Source of the DNA: Burkholderiales bacterium
GTDB taxonomy: Bacteria > Pseudomonadota > Gammaproteobacteria > Burkholderiales > Burkholderiaceae_C
NCBI GenBank assembly: GCA_016219375.1
Contig: JACRNC010000017.1
Span: forward strand, 28,617-92,616
Direction: 5' to 3'
DNA length: 64,000 bases
Below the pieces are notes generated by a model. It did no database searches. It was not told the DNA's origin and saw only the letters and a program-made list of their open reading frames with translations. Shown here piece after piece: positions 14,044-22,792 of the stretch; positions within the stretch are counted from its first letter, which is position 1; each line of letters opens with the position of its first letter. The translations under genes were made by a program, and so were the position numbers.

Positions 14044-14070
14044 TAGCGGCCAGCAGGGGGCCGGCCGCTA
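14044..14070. terminator. hairpin downstream of alaS
   Basis: Inverted repeat with 8-base arms (14044-14051 and 14063-14070, TAGCGGCC and its complement) and an 11-base loop between alaS and the first glycosyltransferase. There is no T-run. It could be a weak terminator, or an attenuating stem in front of the glycosyltransferase operon. Confidence 0.35.
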
Positions 14071-14123
14071 GAGTGCGGCATCCGCGCCGGCCCCGGCGCA
14101 CAGACCTCTGGACACAGGCAGGC

Positions 14124-15266
14124 ATGCGGCGGCTTCGCATCGGCATCGACTTCCATACCTGGGACGGCATCTACCAGGGGTCGCGCAGCCATCTCTGGAG
14201 CCTGTACCAGCAGGTCATCCCGGCTGCGCCGGATGTCGACTTCGTGTTCTTTCTGGATGGCACTGATTCGCTTCGGGACAGTCATCCGGCCTTTGACGCG
14301 CCCAATGTGCAACTGGTGCGCATGCGCCACAGCCCGGGCTTCTTCAGGTTGGGCGTGCAACTGCCCTGGCTGCGCTGGCAGCATGACATCGACTTGCTGC
14401 ACATGCAGTACCGGCTGCCGCTGCTGCCGTTCGGGCCGTGCGCCTGCACGTTGCACGACGTCCTTTTCGAAACGCACCCGGAGTTCTTTCCCTCCAGCTT
14501 CGTCTGGCAATCGCGCCTCACCTGCCGGCAAGCCGCCCGCCATGCTGAAGTCCTCTTCACGGTCAGCCGCTATTCGCGCGATGAGATAGCCCGGCTTTAT
14601 GGCGTGGCGCCCGAATCCATCACCGTTACCGCCAACGGAGTGGACACGCAACGCTTTCACCCGGGTGACGAGGGGATTGATGCGGTTCGGCGTCTCGGTC
14701 TGCAACCCGGGCACTACGTGTTGACCGTGGGCCGACTGGAGCCGCGCAAGAACCATCTGACCCTGCTGGCCGCGCACGCGCGGCTGCCGTACGCGCCGCC
14801 CTTGGTCATCGTCGGACAACGCGACTTTGGTTACACCGAACTGCTGGATCAGCTTGCCGGCCCGCTGGCTCAGGGGAGGGTCCTGCTCATCGATCGGGTA
14901 GACGACGCAACCCTGCCTGCGGTGATGCGTCACGCACAGGTCTTCACCTATCCCGCCCATGCCGAGGGATTCGGCATGCCGGTGCTCGAGGCGATGGCCA
15001 GCGGCGTGCCGGTGGTTACCTCCAGCACCACGTCGCTGCCGGAGGTGGCCGGCTCCGCCGCACTGCTGGTCGATCCCCGGTCCGTGGACGGCTGGTCCGA
15101 CGCGCTGGCCCAGGTCATCGGTGATGCGTCGTTGCAGCAGTCCATGCGCGAGCGGGGACTGGCGCAGGTCGGTGCCTTCAGCTGGGGGCATTCGGCGGCG
15201 GTACTTCTGGACCGCCTGCGGGCCTGGGGGGCGGCCCGCGCCGGTATCCGCCCGGCGCTGCCATGA
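14124..15266 (+). CDS. GT4-type glycosyltransferase
   Basis: 380 residues. GT-B fold glycosyltransferase of the GT4/'glycosyl transferases group 1' kind: N-terminal Rossmann half beginning RIGIDFHTW, linker TVTANGVDTQRFHPGD, and donor-binding half with VGRLEPRKNH and the E-x7-E motif in HAEGFGMPVLEAMASGVPVV. It should move a nucleotide-sugar-derived residue to a growing glycan on the cytoplasmic side; sugar and linkage are not predictable. ATG 14124 is chosen because conserved sequence starts there, although the ribosome binding site is weak. First gene of a rightward set of five whose starts and stops mostly overlap by four bases. Confidence 0.92.
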   Translation: MRRLRIGIDFHTWDGIYQGSRSHLWSLYQQVIPAAPDVDFVFFLDGTDSLRDSHPAFDAPNVQLVRMRHSPGFFRLGVQLPWLRWQHDIDLLHMQYRLPLLPFGPCACTLHDVLFETHPEFFPSSFVWQSRLTCRQAARHAEVLFTVSRYSRDEIARLYGVAPESITVTANGVDTQRFHPGDEGIDAVRRLGLQPGHYVLTVGRLEPRKNHLTLLAAHARLPYAPPLVIVGQRDFGYTELLDQLAGPLAQGRVLLIDRVDDATLPAVMRHAQVFTYPAHAEGFGMPVLEAMASGVPVVTSSTTSLPEVAGSAALLVDPRSVDGWSDALAQVIGDASLQQSMRERGLAQVGAFSWGHSAAVLLDRLRAWGAARAGIRPALP

Positions 15267-16366
15267 CGGCCCGCTGCGTGCTGCGCCAGTTGCATGGAAT
15301 GCTGGTCGCAGTAGTGCTGGGCCTGGTGGGCTCGGGCCAGGCTGCGCAGCCCAGCCCGCCTGCGATGGGTGTCTTCTATTTCCCGGGCTGGAAGGACGGT
15401 GCGCTGGGCGGCCCGCGTCCGCGGCCATGGGAGCCGATCCGCGCCCATCCCGAGCGCGAGCCGTTGCTGGGCTGGTATGACGAAGGCTCCGACGCTGTCA
15501 TGGCGCGCCACGTGGAATGGATGGCGGCACATGGCATCCGCTACATCGTTTTCGATGCCTACTGGCTGGGCCAGGAGCATCAGAAGCCGCTGCTGGACCA
15601 CGCCCTGCAGGCCTATCTGCGCCTGGCGGACAAGCGCGGCGTCCAGTTCGCACTGATGTGGGCCAATGATCCCCGTGACCCGGCGCGCACCCAAGACTTC
15701 TACGCCATGCTGCGCCACTGGCTGGACCGCTACCTGGCGCATCCCAGCTATCTGCGCATAGAGGGCCGGCCAGCGGTTTTCACCATGCTGGCCGAGCCGC
15801 TGGACAAACGCGCCCGACTGTTGGGCACGAGCAGCGGGCAACTCTGGGAGCGTGCGCAGAGCATGGCGCGCGCGGCGGGGCTTCCGGGTCTTTTCGTCGT
15901 CGGCGGCATCTGGCCGCTGGCGCCCATGACGCAGGGGCAGGGGCGAGCATCGGGCTACTCGGCTTACTTCGCCTACAACCTGCACAGCGGGCCGGGCAAC
16001 CGTATCAATGGTCAACCGCGGGCCAGCCGCTCATATGCTGAGCTTGACCAGGCCTATCGCGACACCTGGGACTGGTTCATGCAGCACGCAGACCTGCCGT
16101 ACATCGTGCCCACCTCAGCGGGCTGGGACCGGCGCCCCTGGGGTGGCAGCGACGACCCGCTGCATGACCGCAGCGCCCCTACGGCTGATCAGTTCCGCGC
16201 CCACCTGGCCGCCGCGCGGGCCATCGTCGCTGCCCAGCCGGCGCGCACGTTGGGCTTGTCGGTCCTGTGCTGCTGGAACGAGTTCGGCGAAGGCTCCTAT
16301 GTCGAGCCTACCCGGGGGCGCGGCATAAGCTTCCTGCAGGCCGTGCAGGCCACCTTCGGGAAATGA
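15263..16366 (+). CDS. secreted GH99/WbsX-like protein
   Basis: 367 residues. ATG overlaps the previous stop (ATGA). Residues 1-28 look like a Sec signal peptide (basic start, hydrophobic VVLGLVGSG, Ala-Gln-Ala). The mature part begins MGVFYFPGWKDG and has the conserved SDAVMARHVEWMAAHGIRY segment and, near the C-terminus, CCWNEFGEGSYVEP, the hallmark of WbsX-type proteins (GH99-like, related to endo-alpha-mannosidases). WbsX proteins in O-antigen and capsule loci are often labelled glycosyltransferases, but an exported form is better explained as a periplasmic or surface glycosidase acting on the polymer. Activity not demonstrated; inference from fold and signal peptide. Confidence 0.82.
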   Translation: MTARCVLRQLHGMLVAVVLGLVGSGQAAQPSPPAMGVFYFPGWKDGALGGPRPRPWEPIRAHPEREPLLGWYDEGSDAVMARHVEWMAAHGIRYIVFDAYWLGQEHQKPLLDHALQAYLRLADKRGVQFALMWANDPRDPARTQDFYAMLRHWLDRYLAHPSYLRIEGRPAVFTMLAEPLDKRARLLGTSSGQLWERAQSMARAAGLPGLFVVGGIWPLAPMTQGQGRASGYSAYFAYNLHSGPGNRINGQPRASRSYAELDQAYRDTWDWFMQHADLPYIVPTSAGWDRRPWGGSDDPLHDRSAPTADQFRAHLAAARAIVAAQPARTLGLSVLCCWNEFGEGSYVEPTRGRGISFLQAVQATFGK

Positions 16367-17436
16367 GTTCCTCTCACTCCGAACTCGGCAAGCCGCCCAC
16401 CGAGCCTGTGGGCATCGTGCTGCTGAACTACCGCGGTTGGCGCGACACGCTGGCCTGCGTGGAGAGCCTGCTGGTGTCCACGCGGGGGTTCTGCCGGCTG
16501 GTGATCTGCGACAACGCTTCGCCAGATGACTCTTGGCTGCGGTTGCAGGAAGGCCTGACTGCACTGCTGGGACAGCATGCGCACACCCTTGCGCACTGGT
16601 GGCCCGCGGCGGCTGGCGGACTGCTTCAGTGTGGCACCCAGGCGCAACTGTCGGCGGGCTGGCGCCCGGATGCGCCGGTAGTGCTGGTGGACAACCAGTC
16701 CAACGGCGGGTTCGCCGCCGGGAACAACGTAGGTCTGAGGCTGCTTCTGCAAGACCCGGCAGTGACGTGGTTCTGGCTGCTCAACAACGACACCGAGGTT
16801 GCAGCCGATGCCCTGGCCCAGTTGGTGCGGTGCGCGCGCCAGCGGCCTGAGGTCGGCTTGTGGGGAGCCACCGTGCTGTACCACCACAAGCCCCATGAAG
16901 TGCAGGCTTTGGCCGGCGGCGCCATGCGCCGCTGGTCAGCAGAAACCTGGCACTTGGGCGCCTTCGAATCCTGGCAGCCTCCGAGCCCGGCGCGGGTGCA
17001 GGCCATCGAGGCCAGGATGGATTACGTGCTTGGCGCGTCCATGTTCGCCAGTCGTGCCTGGTTGGAGGACGTCGGGTTGCTCGACGAGCGCTACTTCCTC
17101 TATTGCGAGGAACTGGACTGGGCCATGCGCGGCCGGGGTCGCCATGCTCTGGGCTGGGCGGCGTCTGCCGTGATCCATCACAAGGAGGGGGCCAGCATCG
17201 GCACTGACCCGGACGGCGGCTCCCCCTTGTCGGTTTTCCACCTCATGCGCAGCCGGATGATCTTTGCCCGCCTGCGCTTGCCGGCATGGCGCCGCGCGGT
17301 GGTCGCGGTGGCCGGGCTGCGCACCGTGGCGCGCTTCCTCGCCAAACGGCGCTGGGCCCTCGCTCGCTCGGCCTTGTCCGGGGCACGGGCTGGATGGAGC
17401 GCGCCGCTGCAAGACACAGCAGGAGCGCTGCGGTGA
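16363..17436 (+). CDS. GT2 family glycosyltransferase
   Basis: 357 residues from an ATG overlapping the previous stop (ATGA at 16363). GT-A fold: begins VGIVLLNYRGWRDTLACVESLL, has the nucleotide-binding VICDNASPDDS, the NGGFAAGNNVGLR segment, the metal-binding region WLLNNDTEV and LLDERYFLYCEELDWAMRGR with the acidic catalytic region. It resembles rhamnosyltransferase-type GT2 enzymes of polysaccharide loci. About 35 residues between the second and third motifs (LLGQHAHTLAHWWPAAAGGLL region) look like a lineage insertion. The acceptor and sugar are unknown. Confidence 0.92.
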   Translation: MSSSHSELGKPPTEPVGIVLLNYRGWRDTLACVESLLVSTRGFCRLVICDNASPDDSWLRLQEGLTALLGQHAHTLAHWWPAAAGGLLQCGTQAQLSAGWRPDAPVVLVDNQSNGGFAAGNNVGLRLLLQDPAVTWFWLLNNDTEVAADALAQLVRCARQRPEVGLWGATVLYHHKPHEVQALAGGAMRRWSAETWHLGAFESWQPPSPARVQAIEARMDYVLGASMFASRAWLEDVGLLDERYFLYCEELDWAMRGRGRHALGWAASAVIHHKEGASIGTDPDGGSPLSVFHLMRSRMIFARLRLPAWRRAVVAVAGLRTVARFLAKRRWALARSALSGARAGWSAPLQDTAGALR

Positions 17437-18662
17437 CAGCAGCGGAACGGTGTGCGGGCCTGCGGCTGCTCATCGTGGCGGCCGACATCCCGTGGCCCGC
17501 CAACTCCGGGGGGCGGGTGGACATCTGGCGCCGCTTGTGTGCCTTGGTCGAGGCCGGCTGCAGCGTCATGCTGGTGTGCTGGCAGGACGAAGGGCGCGAC
17601 ACGCCCGAGCAGCAGACGCGTGCACGTGACGAGCTCCGCTCTGTGTGCGAAGACGTGGTCACATACACCATCCGCCATGACATCCGCTCGGTCTTGCGGC
17701 GCTTCGCCGCGATGGGTTCACGCCCCTCACATGCCGCGGCGCGCTGGACCAGCGCGGACCGCAGCGAACTGCTGGCGCGTGCCCGGGCATTCCGGCCTGA
17801 TGCCGTGCTGGCAGACGGGCTCTTCGCTTCGTCCGTCGCCACCTGGCTGGCCGATCTGCTGCGGCAGCCGCTGCTCTATCGGGCGCACAACATCGAGCAC
17901 CGCTACATGGCTGAGCAATACCGACTGGCCCGCGGTCTGCGTGCCCGGCTGGGCATCGGGCTGAACCGGATGGGTTTGCAGCGCTTCGAGTTCGGCGTGT
18001 GGCGGCGGGCCGACGCCGTGCTGGACATTTCCGTGGATGACCTTGCGCACTGGCAACGGCTGGGGATGCACCATGGCAGATGGCTGCCGCCCATTGCCGA
18101 CGAGTCGGCAATGGCGCAGGCCAGGTCGCCTGCCGTGCCGGAGTGGGACGTCTTGTACTTCGGGAACCTTCACACGCCCAACAACGTGGCGGCGCTGAAC
18201 TGGCTGATCGATGAGGTGCGTCCACGGCTTTCTCGGGAGCTTCGCTTTGCGGTAGCCGGCTCGCGGCCCACAGCCGAAGTCCGTCGGCGCCTGTCCCATG
18301 CCGGTATCAGTCTTGTTTCGGATCCGCCCCGCATGGCCGACGTACTCGCGCGTGCGAGGGTGCTGGTGAACCCGGCACAGGCGGGCAGCGGCGTGAACTT
18401 GAAAAGCGTGGAAATGCTGTTCACCGACGCCGGGCTGGTGAGCACGCCGGTCGGCGTCATGGGCTTGCCCGACGCGGTGCGATCGTGCTTCGAAGTGGCG
18501 GCCGACGCATCAGGCTTCGCAGCCGGTATTGAGCGAGCGCTCGGACAGTCGGTGGGCAGGCAGCAGCGGGAGGCCGCACGATGCTGGTTCCGCTCGGCTC
18601 AGGTGGCCGCCCGGCTCTGTGAGGCCGTGTCCGCATGTCGCCCGCAGCGCTCCGCTCCTTGA
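17433..18662 (+). CDS. GT4-type glycosyltransferase
   Basis: 409 residues. GTG start overlaps the previous TGA (GTGA), with AGGAG about 8 bases upstream, so translational coupling is likely. The N-terminus (LRLLIVAADIPWPANSGGRVDIWRRL) is the classic first Rossmann strand and glycine turn of GT-B enzymes that modify exopolysaccharides. Later parts include YRAHNIEHRYMAEQ, VLYFGNLHTPNNVAALNWLI and the donor-site region VLVNPAQAGSGVNLKSVEML. It resembles PEP-CTERM/exosortase-locus glycosyltransferases of the 'sugar transferase, GT4' type. Part of the rightward exopolysaccharide operon. Confidence 0.9.
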   Translation: MTAAERCAGLRLLIVAADIPWPANSGGRVDIWRRLCALVEAGCSVMLVCWQDEGRDTPEQQTRARDELRSVCEDVVTYTIRHDIRSVLRRFAAMGSRPSHAAARWTSADRSELLARARAFRPDAVLADGLFASSVATWLADLLRQPLLYRAHNIEHRYMAEQYRLARGLRARLGIGLNRMGLQRFEFGVWRRADAVLDISVDDLAHWQRLGMHHGRWLPPIADESAMAQARSPAVPEWDVLYFGNLHTPNNVAALNWLIDEVRPRLSRELRFAVAGSRPTAEVRRRLSHAGISLVSDPPRMADVLARARVLVNPAQAGSGVNLKSVEMLFTDAGLVSTPVGVMGLPDAVRSCFEVAADASGFAAGIERALGQSVGRQQREAARCWFRSAQVAARLCEAVSACRPQRSAP

Positions 18663-18667
18663 CCATC

Positions 18668-19711
18668 ATGCCGTCCGTTCTCTTCCTCAATGACTATCCC
18701 ATGCAGGAGGCCCGCCGCCTGCACGAGCAGGGGCTGTATCCATCGCAGCACCTTTGGGGCACGGTGGAGCTTTCGCAGATGGACTGGCGGGTAATCGACT
18801 TTCCCGACCGCACGTGGCTTGGCCGGCCCGAGCGGATGCGCTTTGCCATCCAGCAAGTGCAGGCCGCGGTGATAGCGCATGAACGAGCCGTGGATGTCGT
18901 CTACTCCGCTTGCCAGTTCAACACTTGGCTGCTGGCTCGCATGCGACGTGTCGGGCTGCTGCGCTCGCCCCTCGTAACGATGGTGCATCACCCTCTGCGC
19001 GGGCCGCTGCAGAACGCGGCCTATGTCAGCGGGCATGACGCGTTGTTGTTTCTGAACCGGTCGGTGCAGCAGCAAACCGAACAACACTTCGGCTCACGGT
19101 TGCAACGGGCCCGCACGCTGTCATGGGGGCCGGATCTGACATTTGCAGGCGATATGCTGGCTCAGGGGCCGGCAGTTGACGTCATTGCCGCTGGGAAAAG
19201 CCATCGAGACTTCCCTACGCTGATTCGGGCGGCCGAAGGCGCCGCCTGGACTGCCGCGGTCTATTGCGCCGAGCGCAACCTCAAAGGCTGCGGCGCCGTT
19301 CCGGCCAACGTAGAGGTGCATGCCAACCCGTCCGGCATCGTGCTGGGCTACCGCGACCTTTACGCCCGCAGCAAGGCCGCCCGCATCGTGGCCGTGCCGC
19401 TGGCCGAGGTCGATGCACTAGCCGGCCTGACAAGCATCCTTGACGCCCTGGCCCTGGGACTGCCGCTGGTCATGACCCGCAATCGTTGGCTCGACTTCGA
19501 TCCGGAGCGCGAAGGCGTGGGTCTGAGCGTTGCGCCGGGCGATGTCGCGGGCTGGCGCGCAGCCATCGACAGCATCCTGGGCGATGCGGAGCGACAGCGC
19601 GACATGGGCCGGCGCGCGCGAGAGGTAGCCGCTCGCATGGACATGCAGGCTTTTGCACGGCAACTGTCCGCCGCGCTGCACGCCGCCGTGTCCGATGCTA
19701 GACGTCGGTGA
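18668..19711 (+). CDS. GT-B-like glycosyltransferase
   Basis: 347 residues from ATG 18668; ATG 18635, overlapping the upstream gene, is an alternative. Starts VLFLNDYPMQEARRLHEQG, has LVTMVHHPLRGPL and a C-terminal half with GLTSILDALALGLPLVMTRN, the family's donor-site Glu replaced by Asp, and DPEREGVGLSVAPGD. Recognisable as a group 1 type glycosyltransferase though more divergent than its neighbours. Last gene of the rightward operon; its final 14 bases overlap the convergent DUF4422 gene. Confidence 0.82.
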   Translation: MPSVLFLNDYPMQEARRLHEQGLYPSQHLWGTVELSQMDWRVIDFPDRTWLGRPERMRFAIQQVQAAVIAHERAVDVVYSACQFNTWLLARMRRVGLLRSPLVTMVHHPLRGPLQNAAYVSGHDALLFLNRSVQQQTEQHFGSRLQRARTLSWGPDLTFAGDMLAQGPAVDVIAAGKSHRDFPTLIRAAEGAAWTAAVYCAERNLKGCGAVPANVEVHANPSGIVLGYRDLYARSKAARIVAVPLAEVDALAGLTSILDALALGLPLVMTRNRWLDFDPEREGVGLSVAPGDVAGWRAAIDSILGDAERQRDMGRRAREVAARMDMQAFARQLSAALHAAVSDARRR

Positions 19712-20516
19712 TAAAGCAAACCGGCAGGTAGGCGGGCTGACGCTGCGTGCGGAAATAGAACGAGCAGAAGCGCTCGGACAGGAAGCCGAGCAGCCGGGTC
19801 TGGAGTCGGTCGTAGCGACCGAGCTTGCCATGCACGCGCCGCTCGACGCGTTCCAGCCAAGAAAAGAGCAACTCGAAGTAGGTAACGATCACCTCGTTGC
19901 GGGCGATGAACATGTTGTAAGGGCACAGGTCCCGTGCCGTCATGACATGTTCCCGGAACGGTCGAGCGATCTCGGGCGGCAAGTCCGCGATGGCCTCCAT
20001 CAGGTCTTCGATGAAATGCATCTCGGCATAGTGCGAGTACACCGTCGCCTCGCTCCAGTTCCGCCAAACCGACCCACCCCATCGAGGCGCCTGCCAGGCC
20101 GCGCGGGCGCGTTTGAGGGTCATGCGCCAGTCGCGATCATGTACCAGCGGCATGGGCTCGGGCAGCAGGACATCGCAACGGTCCTCCACCAGCGGACCAA
20201 CCAGTGCTTCCTGCGCAAAGCCGGGAAAGGCACTGGCCACACTGCGGGCCGGCAGACCGGCGGACGGTGGCATGAACAAGCGCCGGTAGTGGCAAAAACC
20301 GTTGATGCGGTCGATCGGCTCCCGCGTCAGTACGTTTCGCCACAACCAGTACTGAGCAGTGAGCTCACACCAATGGGGATTTTTTGCGGATATGTTGTCG
20401 CCCGGCTTGTCGGTCAGATGGCCTTCAGGAGGCACCCAGGCTCCCACCGCGATGGGCGCGACGGCCCAGCGGGATAGCGGATCAACCGCCTTGTGTGTGA
20501 TGCAGTAGAGCGTCAT
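19698..20516 (-). CDS. DUF4422 family capsular/exopolysaccharide protein
   Basis: About 272 residues from ATG 20516, overlapping the upstream polymerase gene by 35 bases (ATG at the MTLYCITHKAV start; an upstream start at 20570 is open). DUF4422 signatures: CITHKAV at the N-terminus, NPHWCELTAQYWLWRN, GFCHYRRLF, and YSHYAEMHFIEDL. The domain is found in capsule and exopolysaccharide clusters and is treated as a putative glycosyltransferase. In this locus it could add a side sugar. Last gene of the leftward exopolysaccharide operon. Confidence 0.85.
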   Translation of the reverse strand: MTLYCITHKAVDPLSRWAVAPIAVGAWVPPEGHLTDKPGDNISAKNPHWCELTAQYWLWRNVLTREPIDRINGFCHYRRLFMPPSAGLPARSVASAFPGFAQEALVGPLVEDRCDVLLPEPMPLVHDRDWRMTLKRARAAWQAPRWGGSVWRNWSEATVYSHYAEMHFIEDLMEAIADLPPEIARPFREHVMTARDLCPYNMFIARNEVIVTYFELLFSWLERVERRVHGKLGRYDRLQTRLLGFLSERFCSFYFRTQRQPAYLPVCFITDV

Positions 20517-22098
20517 CAGCGCGCGCCGGCTTGCCGGGCACTCCATTGCCGGCGGCTTGGGATTGGACAAGATCGCTCACCACATAGGGCAAAGCCATCA
20601 GGAAGTACATGAGCCCATTGTTCAGGCCAGTGCCCAGAACCAACTTGATGAGCAGAATGGACAGCAGGCTGGTTGCGCAGGCCAGTCCGAGGCGCCGCAG
20701 TTGCGGATCAGATGATGCCGCCATGCGAACCGAGCGGCCGAAGGCCAAGAGCAGCGCGGTCAGCAGCGCCACAAGCGCCAGCACGCCGTTGTCCAGCACG
20801 ACGCCGAGAAAGTAGTTGTCCAACGTCATCATGCCGGAGCTGTCAGCAAACCCCAGCACAAAGCCTCCTGCGCCATGGCCATAGCCCAGCCAGGGCTGCG
20901 CCAGGATCAACGGCCAGGATTCACGCAGCATCTCCACCCGGGCTAGCGAGCTGAGGAATTCGTCTGTGTTGCGTCCCGCTACCAACTCAGATCCAGCCAG
21001 GCCGGCAACCAGAAGCATGGCCAGCATCACAGGGATGGCCAATACGGTCTGGATGACCGGCATAAGACTGCGATGGTTCTGGCGCATAAGGTGAACGAAC
21101 CAGAACGCGAGCGCGAACAGCACCGCCACACCTGCGACCACGACGGTCACGCGTGAGCGGGTGCTCAGTACGCCGAACAAGTAAATGGGCACCAGTATCA
21201 CCACCGGTCGCCAGCGCCGGTATGCGAACCCCAGCGCAATGCACGCCAGCGGCGCCATCACCAGCATGAACTCGGCGAAGAGCAGCGGATGGTCAAAGCT
21301 TGCCTGTGCGCGGTAGCCGCCCCCACGAAATTTCGCTTCCAGGATCGCCTGCGCGGTGATCGGATCTACCGCATCAAGATTGTTGAACCTCTCAAATAGG
21401 TTCTTGCGCCGCAGCGTCTCAGGGATAGCGAAGAGCGCATTCAGCACCGCCGCGACCGACAGTGCCGCGATGGCCGCGTGCACTTGGCGCAGCGACTTTG
21501 GCAGCGACAGGACGATGTAGAAGATGGAAACTACCCAGATGGTTTCTTGAGCCCACCGATACATCGAAAAAAGCGGCGCGATGGAAACCCAGCAACTCAG
21601 CAAACCGAAGATGCTGAACAGCGCCATCGCCCATACCACCGGCCGCGCGATGCGCATTCGTGCCATGAAACGCTGCCGCAGGTGAGGCATCTTCATGACG
21701 GCGGATAGCCAAAGCGCGAACAGCAGCAGAAAGGCGATCTTTTGCGGATGCTTGACCGGCAGCTTCAGTCCGGCAATGAAGGCGCCTTGAGGCCAGACGA
21801 AATAGACCGCAAAGATACCGACGAACGCCCAGTACAGCCGGGTGCCCTCCCATACGGTGGGCAGAGGCACCGCACCGATTCCAAGCAGCAGCCAAGGGGC
21901 GGCAAGCACCACCACCACAGGCAGGGCCAAGGTAAGGGGCAGGGCGCCAAGTGCGGTGCCCATGCCGGCGCAACAAGCCAGCAGGGCTACCACGGCGCAG
22001 ACCCGGCCCCAGGGCAACCGGCCTGCTACCGTGCTGCCGTAGGGACGGAAGGTCGGGGGCGATATAGAGCGCCAGCGGCCGCGCAAGCCGAGGATCAT
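20482..22098 (-). CDS. O-antigen ligase/Wzy-like polymerase
   Basis: 538 residues with about a dozen hydrophobic helices. It carries the large periplasmic-loop signature of the Wzy_C/O-antigen-ligase family, with a gap that includes FRGGGYRAQASFDHPLLFAEFMLV followed by a second conserved block LILAQPWLGYGHGAGGFVL. In exosortase-linked exopolysaccharide loci this protein is the polymerase that joins lipid-linked repeat units in the periplasm. Its ATG overlaps the stop of epsI (ATGA). The last 30 residues are soluble. Confidence 0.87.
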   Translation of the reverse strand: MILGLRGRWRSISPPTFRPYGSTVAGRLPWGRVCAVVALLACCAGMGTALGALPLTLALPVVVVLAAPWLLLGIGAVPLPTVWEGTRLYWAFVGIFAVYFVWPQGAFIAGLKLPVKHPQKIAFLLLFALWLSAVMKMPHLRQRFMARMRIARPVVWAMALFSIFGLLSCWVSIAPLFSMYRWAQETIWVVSIFYIVLSLPKSLRQVHAAIAALSVAAVLNALFAIPETLRRKNLFERFNNLDAVDPITAQAILEAKFRGGGYRAQASFDHPLLFAEFMLVMAPLACIALGFAYRRWRPVVILVPIYLFGVLSTRSRVTVVVAGVAVLFALAFWFVHLMRQNHRSLMPVIQTVLAIPVMLAMLLVAGLAGSELVAGRNTDEFLSSLARVEMLRESWPLILAQPWLGYGHGAGGFVLGFADSSGMMTLDNYFLGVVLDNGVLALVALLTALLLAFGRSVRMAASSDPQLRRLGLACATSLLSILLIKLVLGTGLNNGLMYFLMALPYVVSDLVQSQAAGNGVPGKPARADDALLHHTQGG

Positions 22099-22778
22099 TG
22101 CAGCCCGTCGCGTCCGATAAAGCGCGATCGAAACTCCGGCTTCACTGCCGCCACCATGTCGCGCAGAAAGCCCAGCTGTGCCTGGTATTCGCTTTGGGGC
22201 TGATCACCGATGGAGGATGCGCGGATGATCATGCCATCCGGTATGTATCCTTCAACGCTATAGCGCATCTGGGCAATCTTGTGCGTCGAGCCGTTGAGGA
22301 CGACACGCTCGCCCACGGTCGCCCAATACGTGATGGGTTCCAGATGACCGGCGCGGTTTGCAACCAGACGCTTGACCGGGATGTCCATGCCGCCGATGGA
22401 TGCGCGACCCACTTCGCTGCTCTGCAGGGGCAGCCCTTGGGCCGGATAGCAGGCCTCGGGATAGTGCACCGCCCGGTCGTCGGACTGAGTGCGGCCATAG
22501 GCAATAGACAGCATGATGATCTCCCCGCGCGAGTTGACGTAGGTGCGAGTCAGCACGTCGGAGTACAGGTAGTTCACCAGCGTGTTGGCTTGGGGATTCA
22601 CCACGGCGCCGTTCTGAGGCAACGCACGCCAATCACCGAACGATTCAGGGATGACGTTCTCCAGCTTCATGACCGGCAGTTCATCAGCCAGCAGGCGCCG
22701 AGGGATATGGCTGTAGCTCACCAGACTGACGAGCGCCAGGATGGCTGCAAGGATCCAGGATGCGAGGTGCTTGAACAT
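22095..22778 (-). CDS. epsI: exosortase B-associated protein EpsI
   Basis: 227 residues from ATG 22778, which has GAAGGG 8-9 bases upstream and sits 14 bases after the xrtB stop. One N-terminal membrane helix, then a periplasmic domain with the EpsI signatures: VIPESFGDWR, RTYVNSRGEIIMLSIAYG, the HYPEACYPAQG block and a C-terminal LRDMVAAVKPEFR. EpsI proteins always accompany exosortases in exopolysaccharide loci; the molecular role is unknown. Confidence 0.92.
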   Translation of the reverse strand: MFKHLASWILAAILALVSLVSYSHIPRRLLADELPVMKLENVIPESFGDWRALPQNGAVVNPQANTLVNYLYSDVLTRTYVNSRGEIIMLSIAYGRTQSDDRAVHYPEACYPAQGLPLQSSEVGRASIGGMDIPVKRLVANRAGHLEPITYWATVGERVVLNGSTHKIAQMRYSVEGYIPDGMIIRASSIGDQPQSEYQAQLGFLRDMVAAVKPEFRSRFIGRDGLQ

Positions 22779-22792
22779 CGGTGCAGCCCTTC

